IMG/VR virus record: IMGVR_UViG_3300032294_002612
Location: 102,537 to 166,536 of that record
DNA from: a virus
Reading direction: 5' to 3' (one strand)
Length of the DNA stretch: 64,000 nucleotides
Of this stretch, positions 23,988 through 34,600 are shown piece after piece. Made by a program: the position numbers and the translations under genes. Positions within the stretch are counted from its first letter, which is position 1, and each line of letters starts with the position of its first letter. The notes under the pieces are model-generated. The model made no database searches and had not been told where the DNA came from. It was given only the letters and a program-made list of their open reading frames with translations.

Positions 23988-24890
23988 TTACTTTGTTTTT
24001 TCTTTATTGTATACACCGTTTAACCCGTCTCCACATTCTTCTTTACATTTCTCAAACCTCTCATTATCAAAGCCATCATAAAAAAATCTATCACAACATC
24101 TATTTCCAGGTTTGATAGATCCATTAACAAAAGCTATTGGAGGAATAATTCTATCTGGAGAAAAATCTATACTTCCATAGATCGGGATATTATAAGACAT
24201 AAGCCCTATAGAACCTAAAACGGTTAATCCGCCTGAAAATGCTCTTAATGGGTTAGAAGTAAATGACGCCTCTCCCCGAGCTGCTAAAAATATAATTTTA
24301 GGCCAATATTTTTTTTGATAATATATTATATCAGAAAAATCAATAGATAGAAATGCGCCAGATTTTGTTATTTTATGTAATGGCCCTGGTACGCATAGAG
24401 AAGCCTCATTTGGTTTTATATCAACGCTAATTAATGGATTATTTTTTGCACTGGGGTCTCTTTGTAGTTCTTCTAAATTTGGACTAATATCATCTAATTT
24501 ATTATTTCTAACTCCCTCAAATGGAATTGAGGTTGTGGGAATTTTTCTAGTATATTTTTCATACCTACGCAAAATTTTTGTATTACCTGTTAAAGTAATT
24601 GAAGAGTCTCCTTGTGCAAAATTTTGATTAACAGCCGCTAAACCAGCTGTAGCCCCAATAATACCGCCACTTGTTCCGCCAGTTCTTATAAAAGTTGTTA
24701 ATGGGTCTTTTTGAGCTATAACTTGTATAGAAATATTAACTTGGAAGCTACGTACCGTCCAATACATCTTTATTAAGTCGGTATAAAGAATTCCTACCGG
24801 ACGATCTCTAAAACGCCCTTTTTCTAATAATAAATCTGGATTAAAAGGTATATGGCCAAGAAAATTTATATTATGAAATTTTTTAGACAT
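23988..24890 (-). CDS. Virion-associated protein, unknown
   Basis: 300 residues, not recognised. It is the last gene of the leftward virion block. N-terminal part: PDLLLEKGRFRDRPVGILYTDLIKMYW. A Gly-rich segment (RTGGTSGGIIGATAGLAAV) and two later beta-rich parts follow, and the C-terminus has a cysteine cluster (NRCCDRF..., EKCKEECGDG). The position after the large tail proteins suggests a tail tip or fibre-associated protein. It starts 2 bases after the stop of the gene upstream. Confidence 0.6.
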   Translation of the reverse strand: MSKKFHNINFLGHIPFNPDLLLEKGRFRDRPVGILYTDLIKMYWTVRSFQVNISIQVIAQKDPLTTFIRTGGTSGGIIGATAGLAAVNQNFAQGDSSITLTGNTKILRRYEKYTRKIPTTSIPFEGVRNNKLDDISPNLEELQRDPSAKNNPLISVDIKPNEASLCVPGPLHKITKSGAFLSIDFSDIIYYQKKYWPKIIFLAARGEASFTSNPLRAFSGGLTVLGSIGLMSYNIPIYGSIDFSPDRIIPPIAFVNGSIKPGNRCCDRFFYDGFDNERFEKCKEECGDGLNGVYNKEKTK

Positions 24891-24892
24891 TA

Positions 24893-25531
24893 CTATATAA
24901 TTGGTTCGCTTTTTATAGCTTTAACATGCTTATCAGCATTAAAATATGGTACTGGAAAAACAGCTGGAATCCCACTTAACATTGAAGCCAGTAAAATAAT
25001 ATTATCATTCAATATTTGAACTGGTTGACGATTACCTACGTAAGAACCACTGACAGGTAAAGAATTTGAGCCGTTTTTTGTTGTATCGTCTTGTCTATAA
25101 CCAATTAAAACATAACATTTAATTTGTCTTTTTCCCTCGGCTAATAATATAACTTTTCCATTTGCATCAAATTGATCCTCGGGCTGAACATAAAACATGT
25201 TTGGATATGAAACCCATTCACTTGGATTACTTTTATCCCCAATTGTTGCTTCTGGGCCAGTTTTAGAGCATTTAATTTCCGCTTTTTCTACTTGAAGATT
25301 CGGCGTAATTGTAAAATCAATATAAAATTTTTCATTTTCTTTAAAAGGAAATGGCGTATTCAGTTTTTCTATTGGGATATAAGATCCGGTACCATATGAA
25401 AAAGTTGAAAAACAATAACCATCACTAACCACATACCCACTAACGGCGCCGCCCACCGATTCTTTAATTTGAAACGGCGGTGTAGTAGTACGGTCAACTG
25501 GACTTAGCATTCTAGAAAAAATTGTTTCCAT
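24893..25531 (-). CDS. Tail-associated protein, unknown
   Basis: 212 residues with a beta-rich profile. The first third (SYGTGSYIPIEKLNTPFPFKENEKFYIDFTITPNLQVEKAEI) looks like a small carbohydrate- or protein-binding sandwich; the rest includes YNVYVQ-like PNMFYVQPEDQF and YVLIGYRQDDTTKNG. No named family. It sits between the 1240-residue tail protein (6-base gap) and the last gene of the block, and is likely part of the same structure. Confidence 0.55.
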   Translation of the reverse strand: METIFSRMLSPVDRTTTPPFQIKESVGGAVSGYVVSDGYCFSTFSYGTGSYIPIEKLNTPFPFKENEKFYIDFTITPNLQVEKAEIKCSKTGPEATIGDKSNPSEWVSYPNMFYVQPEDQFDANGKVILLAEGKRQIKCYVLIGYRQDDTTKNGSNSLPVSGSYVGNRQPVQILNDNIILLASMLSGIPAVFPVPYFNADKHVKAIKSEPII

Positions 25532-25537
25532 AATTAA

Positions 25538-28500
25538 TTATAAATTTTTAATACCAGTTATTCTAAAATTATAAGTACCTGTATTAGTAGGACTTCCAGT
25601 TGGAAATAATAAATTATAATTTAAATCTTTAATTTTTATATTGGCAACATCAAGAATATCATTTTCATCTGTATTTAATTGATTACTATATTGAACTAAT
25701 ATTTGTAATAAATTTGTTTGATCTGGAAAATTGCCAGTATTGAAATATCTACCATTTCCACTTAATAAATTATTTCCCAAGAAAGAAATAAAATCCAAGT
25801 CTTGTCCAGTTTGCAATCCCCATACACCAGTAAATGTTCTGACACCCGTAAATGTAGGCACGTTGCCAGTAATAGAACCAGAAGCTTTTTCATAATAAAA
25901 TCCTGTAGCAATACCAAAACCATTAGCCGTACCAGAAAAAATTGTTGTTGGGTATAAACGTGGATAAAAAGTTTTACCACCTGTTAAAGAATTTGAACTA
26001 AAAATAATACCGCTACCGTTACCCGTAATAATTATGTTATTGCCTTCGCTACCAAGACTAAAATCGTTTGCAATTAATAATATTCCAGTATTATTTAGTT
26101 TAATTCCAGTGCAATTAAATAGATTTGGTGAATTATTAATAATAGTAATTAACGAATCAGTATTATAAAAATAATCTGGAGCAAAATAAACACCAGTATT
26201 CGTATGATAATTAATACTTGTACTGTTTATTGCCAATAAATCAAAATTTTGAATTCTATTATAGTTTATAAAAATAGTTCCACTTGCTTGTTTATAACCC
26301 GTTGGAAATGGATAAAATGGGTAATTGTCTTCGTTAACATATACACCACTACCAGTAACCCCAGTACTAAAAATAAAATAGCCACTATTAGAAATTCCAC
26401 TTATATACCCACTTAATATAAATAATCCGGTAACATTATTTTCTATATAGTTAATTCCAGTTAAAAGCCCCGTAAACAATCCACCAGAAATGAACTCTGA
26501 ATATTGTGGTGGTATATTTAGTCTTCCACCAAGGAGTAATTCTTGATTTATAATAAAATCTTTAATTGCAATTACGCTACCAGAAAGAATTCCGCTACCC
26601 GTAAATAAACCCGAAAAATCTTTCCTAAAAGAAACTTCTTGTGTTGATGGATTATAAAAATAACGATTTCCAAACGTATGATTAATAAAACCAGTTCCTG
26701 TAAAAAAACCATTTACTAAACCAGTTAAGTCTCCAACTATTCTGCCAGAAGAATTTACAAAAGAAATATTTCTTTCTAGACTTGTTGGAGTATAAGTCTG
26801 TATTTGATTAAAAGCTTTATATACTCCTTTTTGATCTTCACTACTTAAAACATAATTAAAATTTGTATCAAAATTTTTAGCAACTATATCTTGAACATCA
26901 ACAGTATAATTTGCACCAATTAGACATTTCGCATCTCCAGTTAAAACTGGAATGTTAGCAGATTTTAAAGAAAATAAATTAATTGTAGATATATAAATAT
27001 CATTAGTTGGTTTAATAAAAAGAACTTCGGGCCCAACCTTTAAACCAGAAAAATCTCTTAATACTACTCTATATCCTGAAAAGTTAACACTTTCATGCTT
27101 ATAATCTGGAGCAGTTAGGCATGTAAGATATTGTCCACTTGGATTTAATACCCAACCAGTTCTAGCAATATATAATTTTGCTTCTATGGGTTTAATACCA
27201 CTTTCAACTTTTTCTTCTTCTTCTTCTTCTTTTTCTTTTTCGCCAGATATTTTTGGTTCTTTACAGGGATTGAACCCCTCTGGCCAACCTGTTGGCTGAA
27301 CAACAAAAATATTTTGAATTCCTGTAATTTGAGCGCAAAATGGTGGTCCTTGTGATTTATTTGTTTTCTTAAATTGATTTAAAGTTTTAAATCCACCACT
27401 TAAAAAAACCTCTTCAAAATCTTCGGTTGTTTCTTCTTGAACACCAGTTTCTGCATAAATAACATCTTGATTTAATAAAATTTTATCAGATACAATAACG
27501 TCTAGTGTTTTTTTATCTATAATACCAGTTAAATCATGATAAATTCCACTATGTCTATCCAAAATCATCCATTGGGAGCCAGTTAAACCCTGAAGCTCAA
27601 TAACATTTGGAATTAGATATGAAAGACCTTTTCGAACATGATCTTTCTCTAAATTTCTCACATATTCATCCCTATTTACTAAACTTAGTTTATAACTAAA
27701 ACCACTGGCATTATTTCTTAATGATTTAAATTTAATAACATTGTTATAATTTTGATCTCCAGTTGGTATAGAAAGATCTTTTTCAAAAAATACTAAAGAA
27801 CCAGTTTTATAAATCCCTTGAGATTGTCCAGATAAACATAAATATGGATACCATAATTGTATAGATTTATTTTCGTAAAGACGATTATTTAAAACATTGA
27901 CTAAATCATCTATACCAGTAAAATCATTTGGAAATGTTAATTTAAAACCAGTTGACGGATAAATAGGATTATTTCCTAAATGATATTCTTTATATAAGCC
28001 TGTGTAATTATATGGATATAATTGAAATTCTAAAGAATCTCCAGTAAAAAAACTATTATAAAACAAATTTCCGGTTTGATAATAGAATAAATTTTCAATT
28101 GTAACGCCACTAGAAATAGTTAAATTTGAAGCAGCGTCAAATATAACTCCTTCCGGATCTTTTTTACCACTATATTTTTCAATAACTCCAGATAAAAATA
28201 ATTTATACTCTATTCCGGTAGTATTATTACCAGTCCAACATTCAGTGGCATCTTCTGGCAATTGTCCTGGATCTGGACAGTCTTCCCTATTAAAACAAAA
28301 TCCAATATAATCACGAAATGAAGATTCTAACCCGGTACTCAAAATTGGAAAAGCTAATTTTTTTAAATATTCAAATGGGCTTACTTCTGTGCCGCCAATA
28401 AGAAGCATACCCTTTTTTGTTTCTAATTTACCAACAACGTCAATTGCATATGAAAATACATTTCTAGTATTATTTACCATCCCAGTAAAAGTATTGTAAG

Positions 28501-29260
28501 ATGCCCATGCTTTTTTTTGCAATGGATTCTTTACATCTACATCTGGCGGAGAATCTGATAAAGATTGTATCAAAATTTTTTGTTTGACTAGGGACCCACT
28601 TAAAAAAGATTCTTTCGTTCCATAATTAATATTATATAAATTTAAATTTTCTATTTCTGATTTTTCTAATGGTGTTCCACCGAAATCTTTTAAAACGATT
28701 CCCGCATCTGCTCCTGAAAATCCTGTAAAATTATATTTTGAAAAGTCTCCAAAATATTCTGTCCAGCTATTACCACTTTTATAAAATCTTTTATTTTTAT
28801 CTATATTTAAAAATGTATCTGATGGATATATATATATGCCACTTCCAGTTCCCAATGTTGCTCCCAAACTTACTGCTGCAATTTCTTTTAAAGTTTGATT
28901 CTGTCCTCCGAAAGTACCCAAATAAATTTTATTTTGAAAGTCGCTTCCAGACACAAGTGGAGAAGATCCACTTCCAGAAAAAGTTGAAAATAAAGATATT
29001 TTTGATATTCCAGCGTTATTTGAATAATTTACTCCCCCATTGTGTAATAATTGAAAATCAATTCGTAATGATTTTGGACTTTCGGGCGGCGTTGGTTGTG
29101 ATGGTATTCCGGAAGGTATAATTAAAATAGCGGTATTAAAAGTAGGTCCAGCCTGTATACCACTAAATAACAATCCTGTAATTTCATTGGGTATCGAGTC
29201 AGAGCCGGAAACACCAATTCCGCCCCATCCATATAAATACCCTGTACCTTGATTTACCAT
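25538..29260 (-). CDS. Large Thr/Gly-rich tail protein
   Basis: 1240 residues. The first 50 residues (GYLYGWGGIGVSGSD ... IQAGPTFNTAIL) resemble a single RCC1 blade, linking it to the RCC1/BNR gene upstream. Most of the protein is built from short beta segments punctuated by TG, SG, FTG and TGS dipeptides, as in GFFTGTGFINHTFGN, and is probably an elongated beta structure. A Glu-rich stretch (EKEKEEEEEEK, about 678-688) divides it. It lies among the distal tail genes, so a tail fibre or tip protein is likely. A GTGTAA element and an AT-rich leader precede the ATG. Confidence 0.65.
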   Translation of the reverse strand: MVNQGTGYLYGWGGIGVSGSDSIPNEITGLLFSGIQAGPTFNTAILIIPSGIPSQPTPPESPKSLRIDFQLLHNGGVNYSNNAGISKISLFSTFSGSGSSPLVSGSDFQNKIYLGTFGGQNQTLKEIAAVSLGATLGTGSGIYIYPSDTFLNIDKNKRFYKSGNSWTEYFGDFSKYNFTGFSGADAGIVLKDFGGTPLEKSEIENLNLYNINYGTKESFLSGSLVKQKILIQSLSDSPPDVDVKNPLQKKAWASYNTFTGMVNNTRNVFSYAIDVVGKLETKKGMLLIGGTEVSPFEYLKKLAFPILSTGLESSFRDYIGFCFNREDCPDPGQLPEDATECWTGNNTTGIEYKLFLSGVIEKYSGKKDPEGVIFDAASNLTISSGVTIENLFYYQTGNLFYNSFFTGDSLEFQLYPYNYTGLYKEYHLGNNPIYPSTGFKLTFPNDFTGIDDLVNVLNNRLYENKSIQLWYPYLCLSGQSQGIYKTGSLVFFEKDLSIPTGDQNYNNVIKFKSLRNNASGFSYKLSLVNRDEYVRNLEKDHVRKGLSYLIPNVIELQGLTGSQWMILDRHSGIYHDLTGIIDKKTLDVIVSDKILLNQDVIYAETGVQEETTEDFEEVFLSGGFKTLNQFKKTNKSQGPPFCAQITGIQNIFVVQPTGWPEGFNPCKEPKISGEKEKEEEEEEKVESGIKPIEAKLYIARTGWVLNPSGQYLTCLTAPDYKHESVNFSGYRVVLRDFSGLKVGPEVLFIKPTNDIYISTINLFSLKSANIPVLTGDAKCLIGANYTVDVQDIVAKNFDTNFNYVLSSEDQKGVYKAFNQIQTYTPTSLERNISFVNSSGRIVGDLTGLVNGFFTGTGFINHTFGNRYFYNPSTQEVSFRKDFSGLFTGSGILSGSVIAIKDFIINQELLLGGRLNIPPQYSEFISGGLFTGLLTGINYIENNVTGLFILSGYISGISNSGYFIFSTGVTGSGVYVNEDNYPFYPFPTGYKQASGTIFINYNRIQNFDLLAINSTSINYHTNTGVYFAPDYFYNTDSLITIINNSPNLFNCTGIKLNNTGILLIANDFSLGSEGNNIIITGNGSGIIFSSNSLTGGKTFYPRLYPTTIFSGTANGFGIATGFYYEKASGSITGNVPTFTGVRTFTGVWGLQTGQDLDFISFLGNNLLSGNGRYFNTGNFPDQTNLLQILVQYSNQLNTDENDILDVANIKIKDLNYNLLFPTGSPTNTGTYNFRITGIKNL

Positions 29261-29302
29261 ATAATAATAAATAATTACACTTATTACTCTTAATTTTAAT
29301 AA

Positions 29303-31609
29303 TTAATCATTATCAAAATAAAAATTAATACATGGAGCTGGTCCCGATGGCGGTTCTTGTATATCTGGAAACGTTATGTTTGCAGTACCAGTTGATCTAG
29401 GATTTTGTGTTAGTAATAAATTATGAAAAAAACCTGCTGACACATCATTAATTTTATCACCTGAAATATCATATTGAATATCATATAAATTACTTGCTAA
29501 ATTTATAGTCTTATCACCCCATGAATAGAACTTATAATCATCAGAAACTATAAAATTTTTAGTAAACGGATTATAAATCATCATAGACCCAGTTTTGCTT
29601 GCGATAATACCAGTTCCTTCTTTTCCATAATTACAATTGACATATATAGAACCATTAAATATATCATTTGTAACACTTGTTTGGTATTGGCCATTTTTAG
29701 ACATAGCAATCGAAGACCAATTTTTTGGCGTAAAAACTTTTTTCCATGAAAATCCAAAATCTTCACTTCTATACAAATATTCATTTTGTACAGCTACGGT
29801 CATATAACGACCATCATTCGACATCGCACAGCCATTAATAATATCATTTGTCAGAATATTTAAGCCAGTTACAATAGACCAAGTGATGCCAGTATTTCTA
29901 CTAATAAGCGAATACCCTTGAATTGGAACTAGTAATTGTATATTACCACTACTGGACATACAAGCATCTGCCCATTTTATATTATAACCAGTTATACCAC
30001 TCCAAGTTTGACCGAAATTAGAACTCACAAAAAAACTTCTATTAAATTCCGGAGCACCTATGACATTATACCGGCCCGTAGCAAATGCTGCTAATTGATA
30101 CCGACCATTTTCAGACATTGCTACGGCACTAAGATCACCAGAAGCGCCCGAAAATTCTCTCCACCATAATCCAGTTTGTCCTGGAATTACATTTCTTCCC
30201 GTATATATATTTCTATATAATTCGTAAGCAGTATTATCAATAGTTCTACTAACTGCTGTAATGTATTGACCACTATTTGACATCGCAATTTGTTTCCATC
30301 TCCTATACGGAGTAGAATTATCAGACCAAGTTAACCCAGTATTATAACTAATATATATAGAATCAAAATCAGTTGTAACTGCTTGTATATTTCCTGATTG
30401 AGACATCGCAACAGATTTAAATCTTTTTAAACCAACTCCGCTACCTGGATCAAAGTATAATCCAGAACCAGTATTAATACTCCATGTTTTTCCATAATTA
30501 TTACTACTATATAAATAACCAGGCTCTATACCAGGAGAGCCAGTACTAGATATCGCTAACTGATATCTTCCATCATAAGATAAAGCAATATCTATAAAAG
30601 ATCTTGGCGTAGAATATTGTGTAATTTGATTCCATCCAAGATATTCACATCCAGAACTATTTCTATTTTCAATTATTCTAACATAATAATTTTGATTATT
30701 TATTGGAAAATTATTGCCAGTAAGAATATTTTGATTATTAAAGCCAGAAAAAAGATTATCTTGCCAAGTTACTCTATCTAAAGATGTTTGGATATTCAAA
30801 CCAGTTATCCCACTACCAGTTCCAATATATGACATAATCCATTGTGATAAATCGTTACCAGTTTGAATACCAGTTATAATTGGATATGCTAACCCCATAA
30901 TTAAATTATTATCATTATTAACAGAAATTTTGGCTCCAGAATAAATAATGCTAGAATCATAATCTAATTGCCCATTTGAGTTATCTCCCCATCCAGTAAT
31001 AAAACCATTATTTAATAAAGCTAAACTATGATTATTACCAGCCGCAACTTGATTCACAAAAGGCAAATTATTTGGTATTTTTAATTTATTAAAACCCGTA
31101 TCACCCCATCCAGTTATTTTTCCAGAACTATTCAAAACCAAGATAAAATTATTTCCAGCTGATATTTCTGTATATCCAGTAGGATAACTAACCAAAGGTT
31201 TTCTATGAAAACCATTATCTTTAAAATATAACCAATCAATTACATGACCAGTCATTCCAGAATATTGTTCTATATTCAAAAGATCGCAACCATATCCATG
31301 TATCTTACCTTTATCATCAATTAAATACGTTGAGGCGTTTCCAGCGTCAAAATCGATATATCTAAAATTTTGACTAATTTGCGTTTCTCCACAAAAATTA
31401 TCACCCCATCCAGTTGTTACTACATAATTTATACCACTAATAGCAAATTTAGATTCTGAAATAATATGACTAGTTCCAGCAGAAACTTTTGTTGTATAGG
31501 GAATACCACTAATTAAATTTCTATTTATTCCAGTTATTTTTCCAAACGCAAATGGAGGGTTTAAAACCCTCGACTCGTTTGACCCCCAAATTACAACGAT
31601 ATTATTCAT
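29303..31609 (-). CDS. Tail protein with RCC1 propeller and inserted BNR/Asp-box repeats
   Basis: 768 residues. Residues 1-235 contain RCC1-type blades (TTGWGDNFCGET, KIHGYG, KITGWGDTGFNKLKI, FITGWGDNSNGQL with AGNNHSLAL). Residues about 330-690 are BNR/Asp-box-like repeats of about 50 residues (SSNFGQTWSGIT, ISRNTGITWSIV, YRSEDFGFSWKKV) each followed by WxxIAMSxxGxYQ. A final RCC1-like blade follows (FYSWGDKTI ... VSAGFFHNLLLT), so the Asp-box propeller seems inserted in the RCC1 propeller. No sialidase catalytic residues (RIP motif) are visible. Likely a receptor- or glycan-binding distal tail protein. Confidence 0.7.
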   Translation of the reverse strand: MNNIVVIWGSNESRVLNPPFAFGKITGINRNLISGIPYTTKVSAGTSHIISESKFAISGINYVVTTGWGDNFCGETQISQNFRYIDFDAGNASTYLIDDKGKIHGYGCDLLNIEQYSGMTGHVIDWLYFKDNGFHRKPLVSYPTGYTEISAGNNFILVLNSSGKITGWGDTGFNKLKIPNNLPFVNQVAAGNNHSLALLNNGFITGWGDNSNGQLDYDSSIIYSGAKISVNNDNNLIMGLAYPIITGIQTGNDLSQWIMSYIGTGSGITGLNIQTSLDRVTWQDNLFSGFNNQNILTGNNFPINNQNYYVRIIENRNSSGCEYLGWNQITQYSTPRSFIDIALSYDGRYQLAISSTGSPGIEPGYLYSSNNYGKTWSINTGSGLYFDPGSGVGLKRFKSVAMSQSGNIQAVTTDFDSIYISYNTGLTWSDNSTPYRRWKQIAMSNSGQYITAVSRTIDNTAYELYRNIYTGRNVIPGQTGLWWREFSGASGDLSAVAMSENGRYQLAAFATGRYNVIGAPEFNRSFFVSSNFGQTWSGITGYNIKWADACMSSSGNIQLLVPIQGYSLISRNTGITWSIVTGLNILTNDIINGCAMSNDGRYMTVAVQNEYLYRSEDFGFSWKKVFTPKNWSSIAMSKNGQYQTSVTNDIFNGSIYVNCNYGKEGTGIIASKTGSMMIYNPFTKNFIVSDDYKFYSWGDKTINLASNLYDIQYDISGDKINDVSAGFFHNLLLTQNPRSTGTANITFPDIQEPPSGPAPCINFYFDND

Positions 31610-31614
31610 ATTAA

Positions 31615-34600
31615 TTAATTATTACAATCTTCTAGTAGGCACGCTTCTAATGTTATTGTGATTTTAAGATCTGGAGCCCCAGTTCCTACAGAAGCTAAAC
31701 AATCTTCAAATTCATAATTGACAGTATTTCCAGCAGTACCTATATAACTACACGCAGAAAGCCCCCCTCCAGAAGCTTTTCCTTCGCAAAAATCTTTTGG
31801 TGGACAACTAACGGTAAGACTTACATTTGCTTTTTGATCGGCTATGCTTTTCATATCACCATATCCGCAAGAACCATCCCAAGCAAGACTAGCATTTGTG
31901 GTGCAATTAGGGGAACCTAAGACACTAGAAGATATATTTACTATTTTCCAACAACGCTCTTCGCCTGGATCATCAATACATTTAAAACATGCTTGTGAAT
32001 AACAATCAAAATAACTACCATCATTATAAGACCATTGTCTTTCATATCTAGTATCACAATCATCAGGTGGAACTGGCGACCACCCATTTCCTAAAGTACT
32101 ACAAGGACATGCTCCCACTGGCGGAGGCGGTTCATCGATAAGTTCACATTCGTAACATTGTGTTTGAACACAAGAACATGATTTTTGTTCTTTTGCTACC
32201 AGTTTATAATTTTTTCCAAAAACCGAACAGTCAAAATCGGCTTCTCTTAAACCAAAATAGCGACAGCATTTACATGTTTCTATAGGTTCAATTGTAATAT
32301 CTTTTGTAATATCATATCGTTTTGAACGTACTCTATACCCACCAACACAGTTATCACAAGGTTCTTTAAAAATTCCTCGGCCATTAGCATTAACTCTTAT
32401 AGAGCTTGTACATTCAGGTATTAAGTTATTTAAAGAAACACTCCTTTCTCCTGCGCCATTTGTAATTATTGTGCCGCCAGCATTAACTCTTATACTCACC
32501 GAAGTACTATCACAGTTTGTAGCAACACCAATTCCACCAGTTAACTTTTTATTACGTGGATTATTTGGCAAACATTGCGCAGAAATTCCAAATGTATTTA
32601 TTTGAATTGATCCTTCTTCTTCGAGACAAACGCCATCACCCTCACCCGTTCCAATATCGCCCACTGGAAAATCGCCAGCACCAATTCCATCACCAGCGCC
32701 ATCACCAGCGCCATCACCAGCGCCATCACCAGCGCCATCACCTGGGCCATCACCTGGGCCATCACCTGGACCAACTAAATCAGGAAAAATTGGTGGTGGT
32801 GGAGGTGGCGGGTCAAGTAAAAAATCTGCATTCCTGAGATCTTCACCCAAAAACCCACTTGGATATGATGGTAATAAAATACTCTCATTATTAATTGTAG
32901 CAATACAGTTAACTCCAGTACAACAATCTACGGAGTCATCATCTAAAATAATAAAATTTGCAGTAGACCCGCTTATTTCTAAAGATTCAATAATAACCTC
33001 TGGATGTGAATATTCAATACTATTTTGATTTAAATTTAAATTTATATTACCATTCCAACTTGTTTGAAAACGAGTATTTGGATAAATTTTAAAACCAAAT
33101 GTTTTTTGAATTTCACCGGGATTAAAAGAAAAGTTCCATTTTAAACCATCTTTTAGCACAGCATCTGTTACCATTGGATAATTAGGTCCTGTAAATTTTA
33201 ATAATACATCTCCAGAAATACTAAAATCAGTAAAACGAGAAGTGTCTTTTTCAACAGTAAAAGCAAAAAACCTATCTTTTTCACATCCGGTATAAATATT
33301 ATGCGTAAAACCAATTCTAGGGGTAGTAAAAATTAAATTAGTATAATCCTGATATTTGCTTATAACTGTATAGTTACCAGTTGTTGCTTCACTTAAATTA
33401 ATAAATAATGTTGGACTACCTAAAATTTTAGTAGGATTAATTGGATTATAATTAAATAATCCACCAGATTGAATTGTAATTAACTTTCTAATACGAGTTC
33501 CAGTTTCTAAAACAACTACATTTCCAGTACTCCAAAATCCCGTAGTATTATTGGAAAAGTAGCCAGAAACAACCCCAAGAGGAGAATCTACATTTCCACT
33601 TATTGTATTCCGGTTTCCAAAAACTTCTCCTATATTTATGCCACTAAATCGTTTTCCACTTTCAAAATCATTTTGATAAACTTCATTAATTAAAATTGTG
33701 CCAGTTCTATTTGTATCGAATCTTAATCTAAAAGTATTTAAATCAGAATATTTTCCAGTAACAGCAAAATCAATTTCAGAAAAATCTTGAATGTTAAATA
33801 AGTTATATTGACCAGAAGAATAAATAATTTTATTTGATGGTAAATCTACTATTTTAGTTACAGATGTAGATGGGATAGTTTCTTTCCAACCGAAAAATGA
33901 TCTGGCATAACCAGTTTTTTTATTATCTAGTCCTGTAATAAACTGATTTCCAGTAAAAGTACTTTCTTGGAATAAATTATCGAATATGCCCGTTCCATTA
34001 ATAGTATTTCCTAATCTAGAAATTCTTGTTCTACCACCAGTTGGCTGATTAGTAAATATAGAAATATTGCCAGAATTAATTACAAAATTACTATTTTCAT
34101 ATATGTATTCAGCTTTATTTACTGGCAAAGTTGGAAAAATAGATACTGGATACGGAACTCCATTAGGAAGTTTCCCTGGAAATTGTGGAATTCCAGTGCC
34201 AGTTAAACCAAAATTTAAATCAATCTTACAACCCATCGCAATAACTTGTTGATTGATTATTGTAGAAACAAAACCAGTAATTTCTGTTGGGCTGTAAGTA
34301 ACTTCTATTGGTTCAAAACCAGTTGCTTCTTGAATAAAACCCGAAACCTTTCCACTGAAAGGAATTGAAAAATTATAAATACCTGGATCATAATCTTCAC
34401 TACCAAAATCTGCTTGTAATTTTCCAGATTTTCTAATTCCAGTCGCAAAACCAAAACCAAGTAAGGTCAGTCCAGTATAAAAATTTCCAACTACATATCT
34501 TACTGGACTACTTAGATTTACAAGTTCATATTCGTCAGGGTTAAAGTTAGCAATAATATTACCAGTCCATTGTTTAAAAATAGTATGAATACCATTAATT

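Noticed and set aside
23966-24000. Bidirectional terminator between convergent blocks
   Set aside because: AAAAACAAA and TTTGTTTTT can pair over 17 bases, but the stem has one G-C pair and is probably too weak; it may be chance in AT-rich sequence.
27208-27245. TTC-type microsatellite
   Set aside because: It codes for a Glu run in the large tail protein; no sign of a regulatory or phase-variable role.
28738-29121. Plus-strand frame of 127 codons
   Set aside because: Antisense to the 1240-residue tail gene; the product is Phe/Tyr-rich because the opposite strand is AT-rich.
29303-31609. Sialidase activity of the Asp-box protein
   Set aside because: Asp-boxes alone do not make a sialidase; no RIP motif or catalytic Tyr/Glu arrangement was found.
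32687-32770. Tandem repeats considered as a CRISPR array or origin iterons
   Set aside because: Units of 12 bases without spacers lie in frame in a tail gene and encode GDGA/GDGP.
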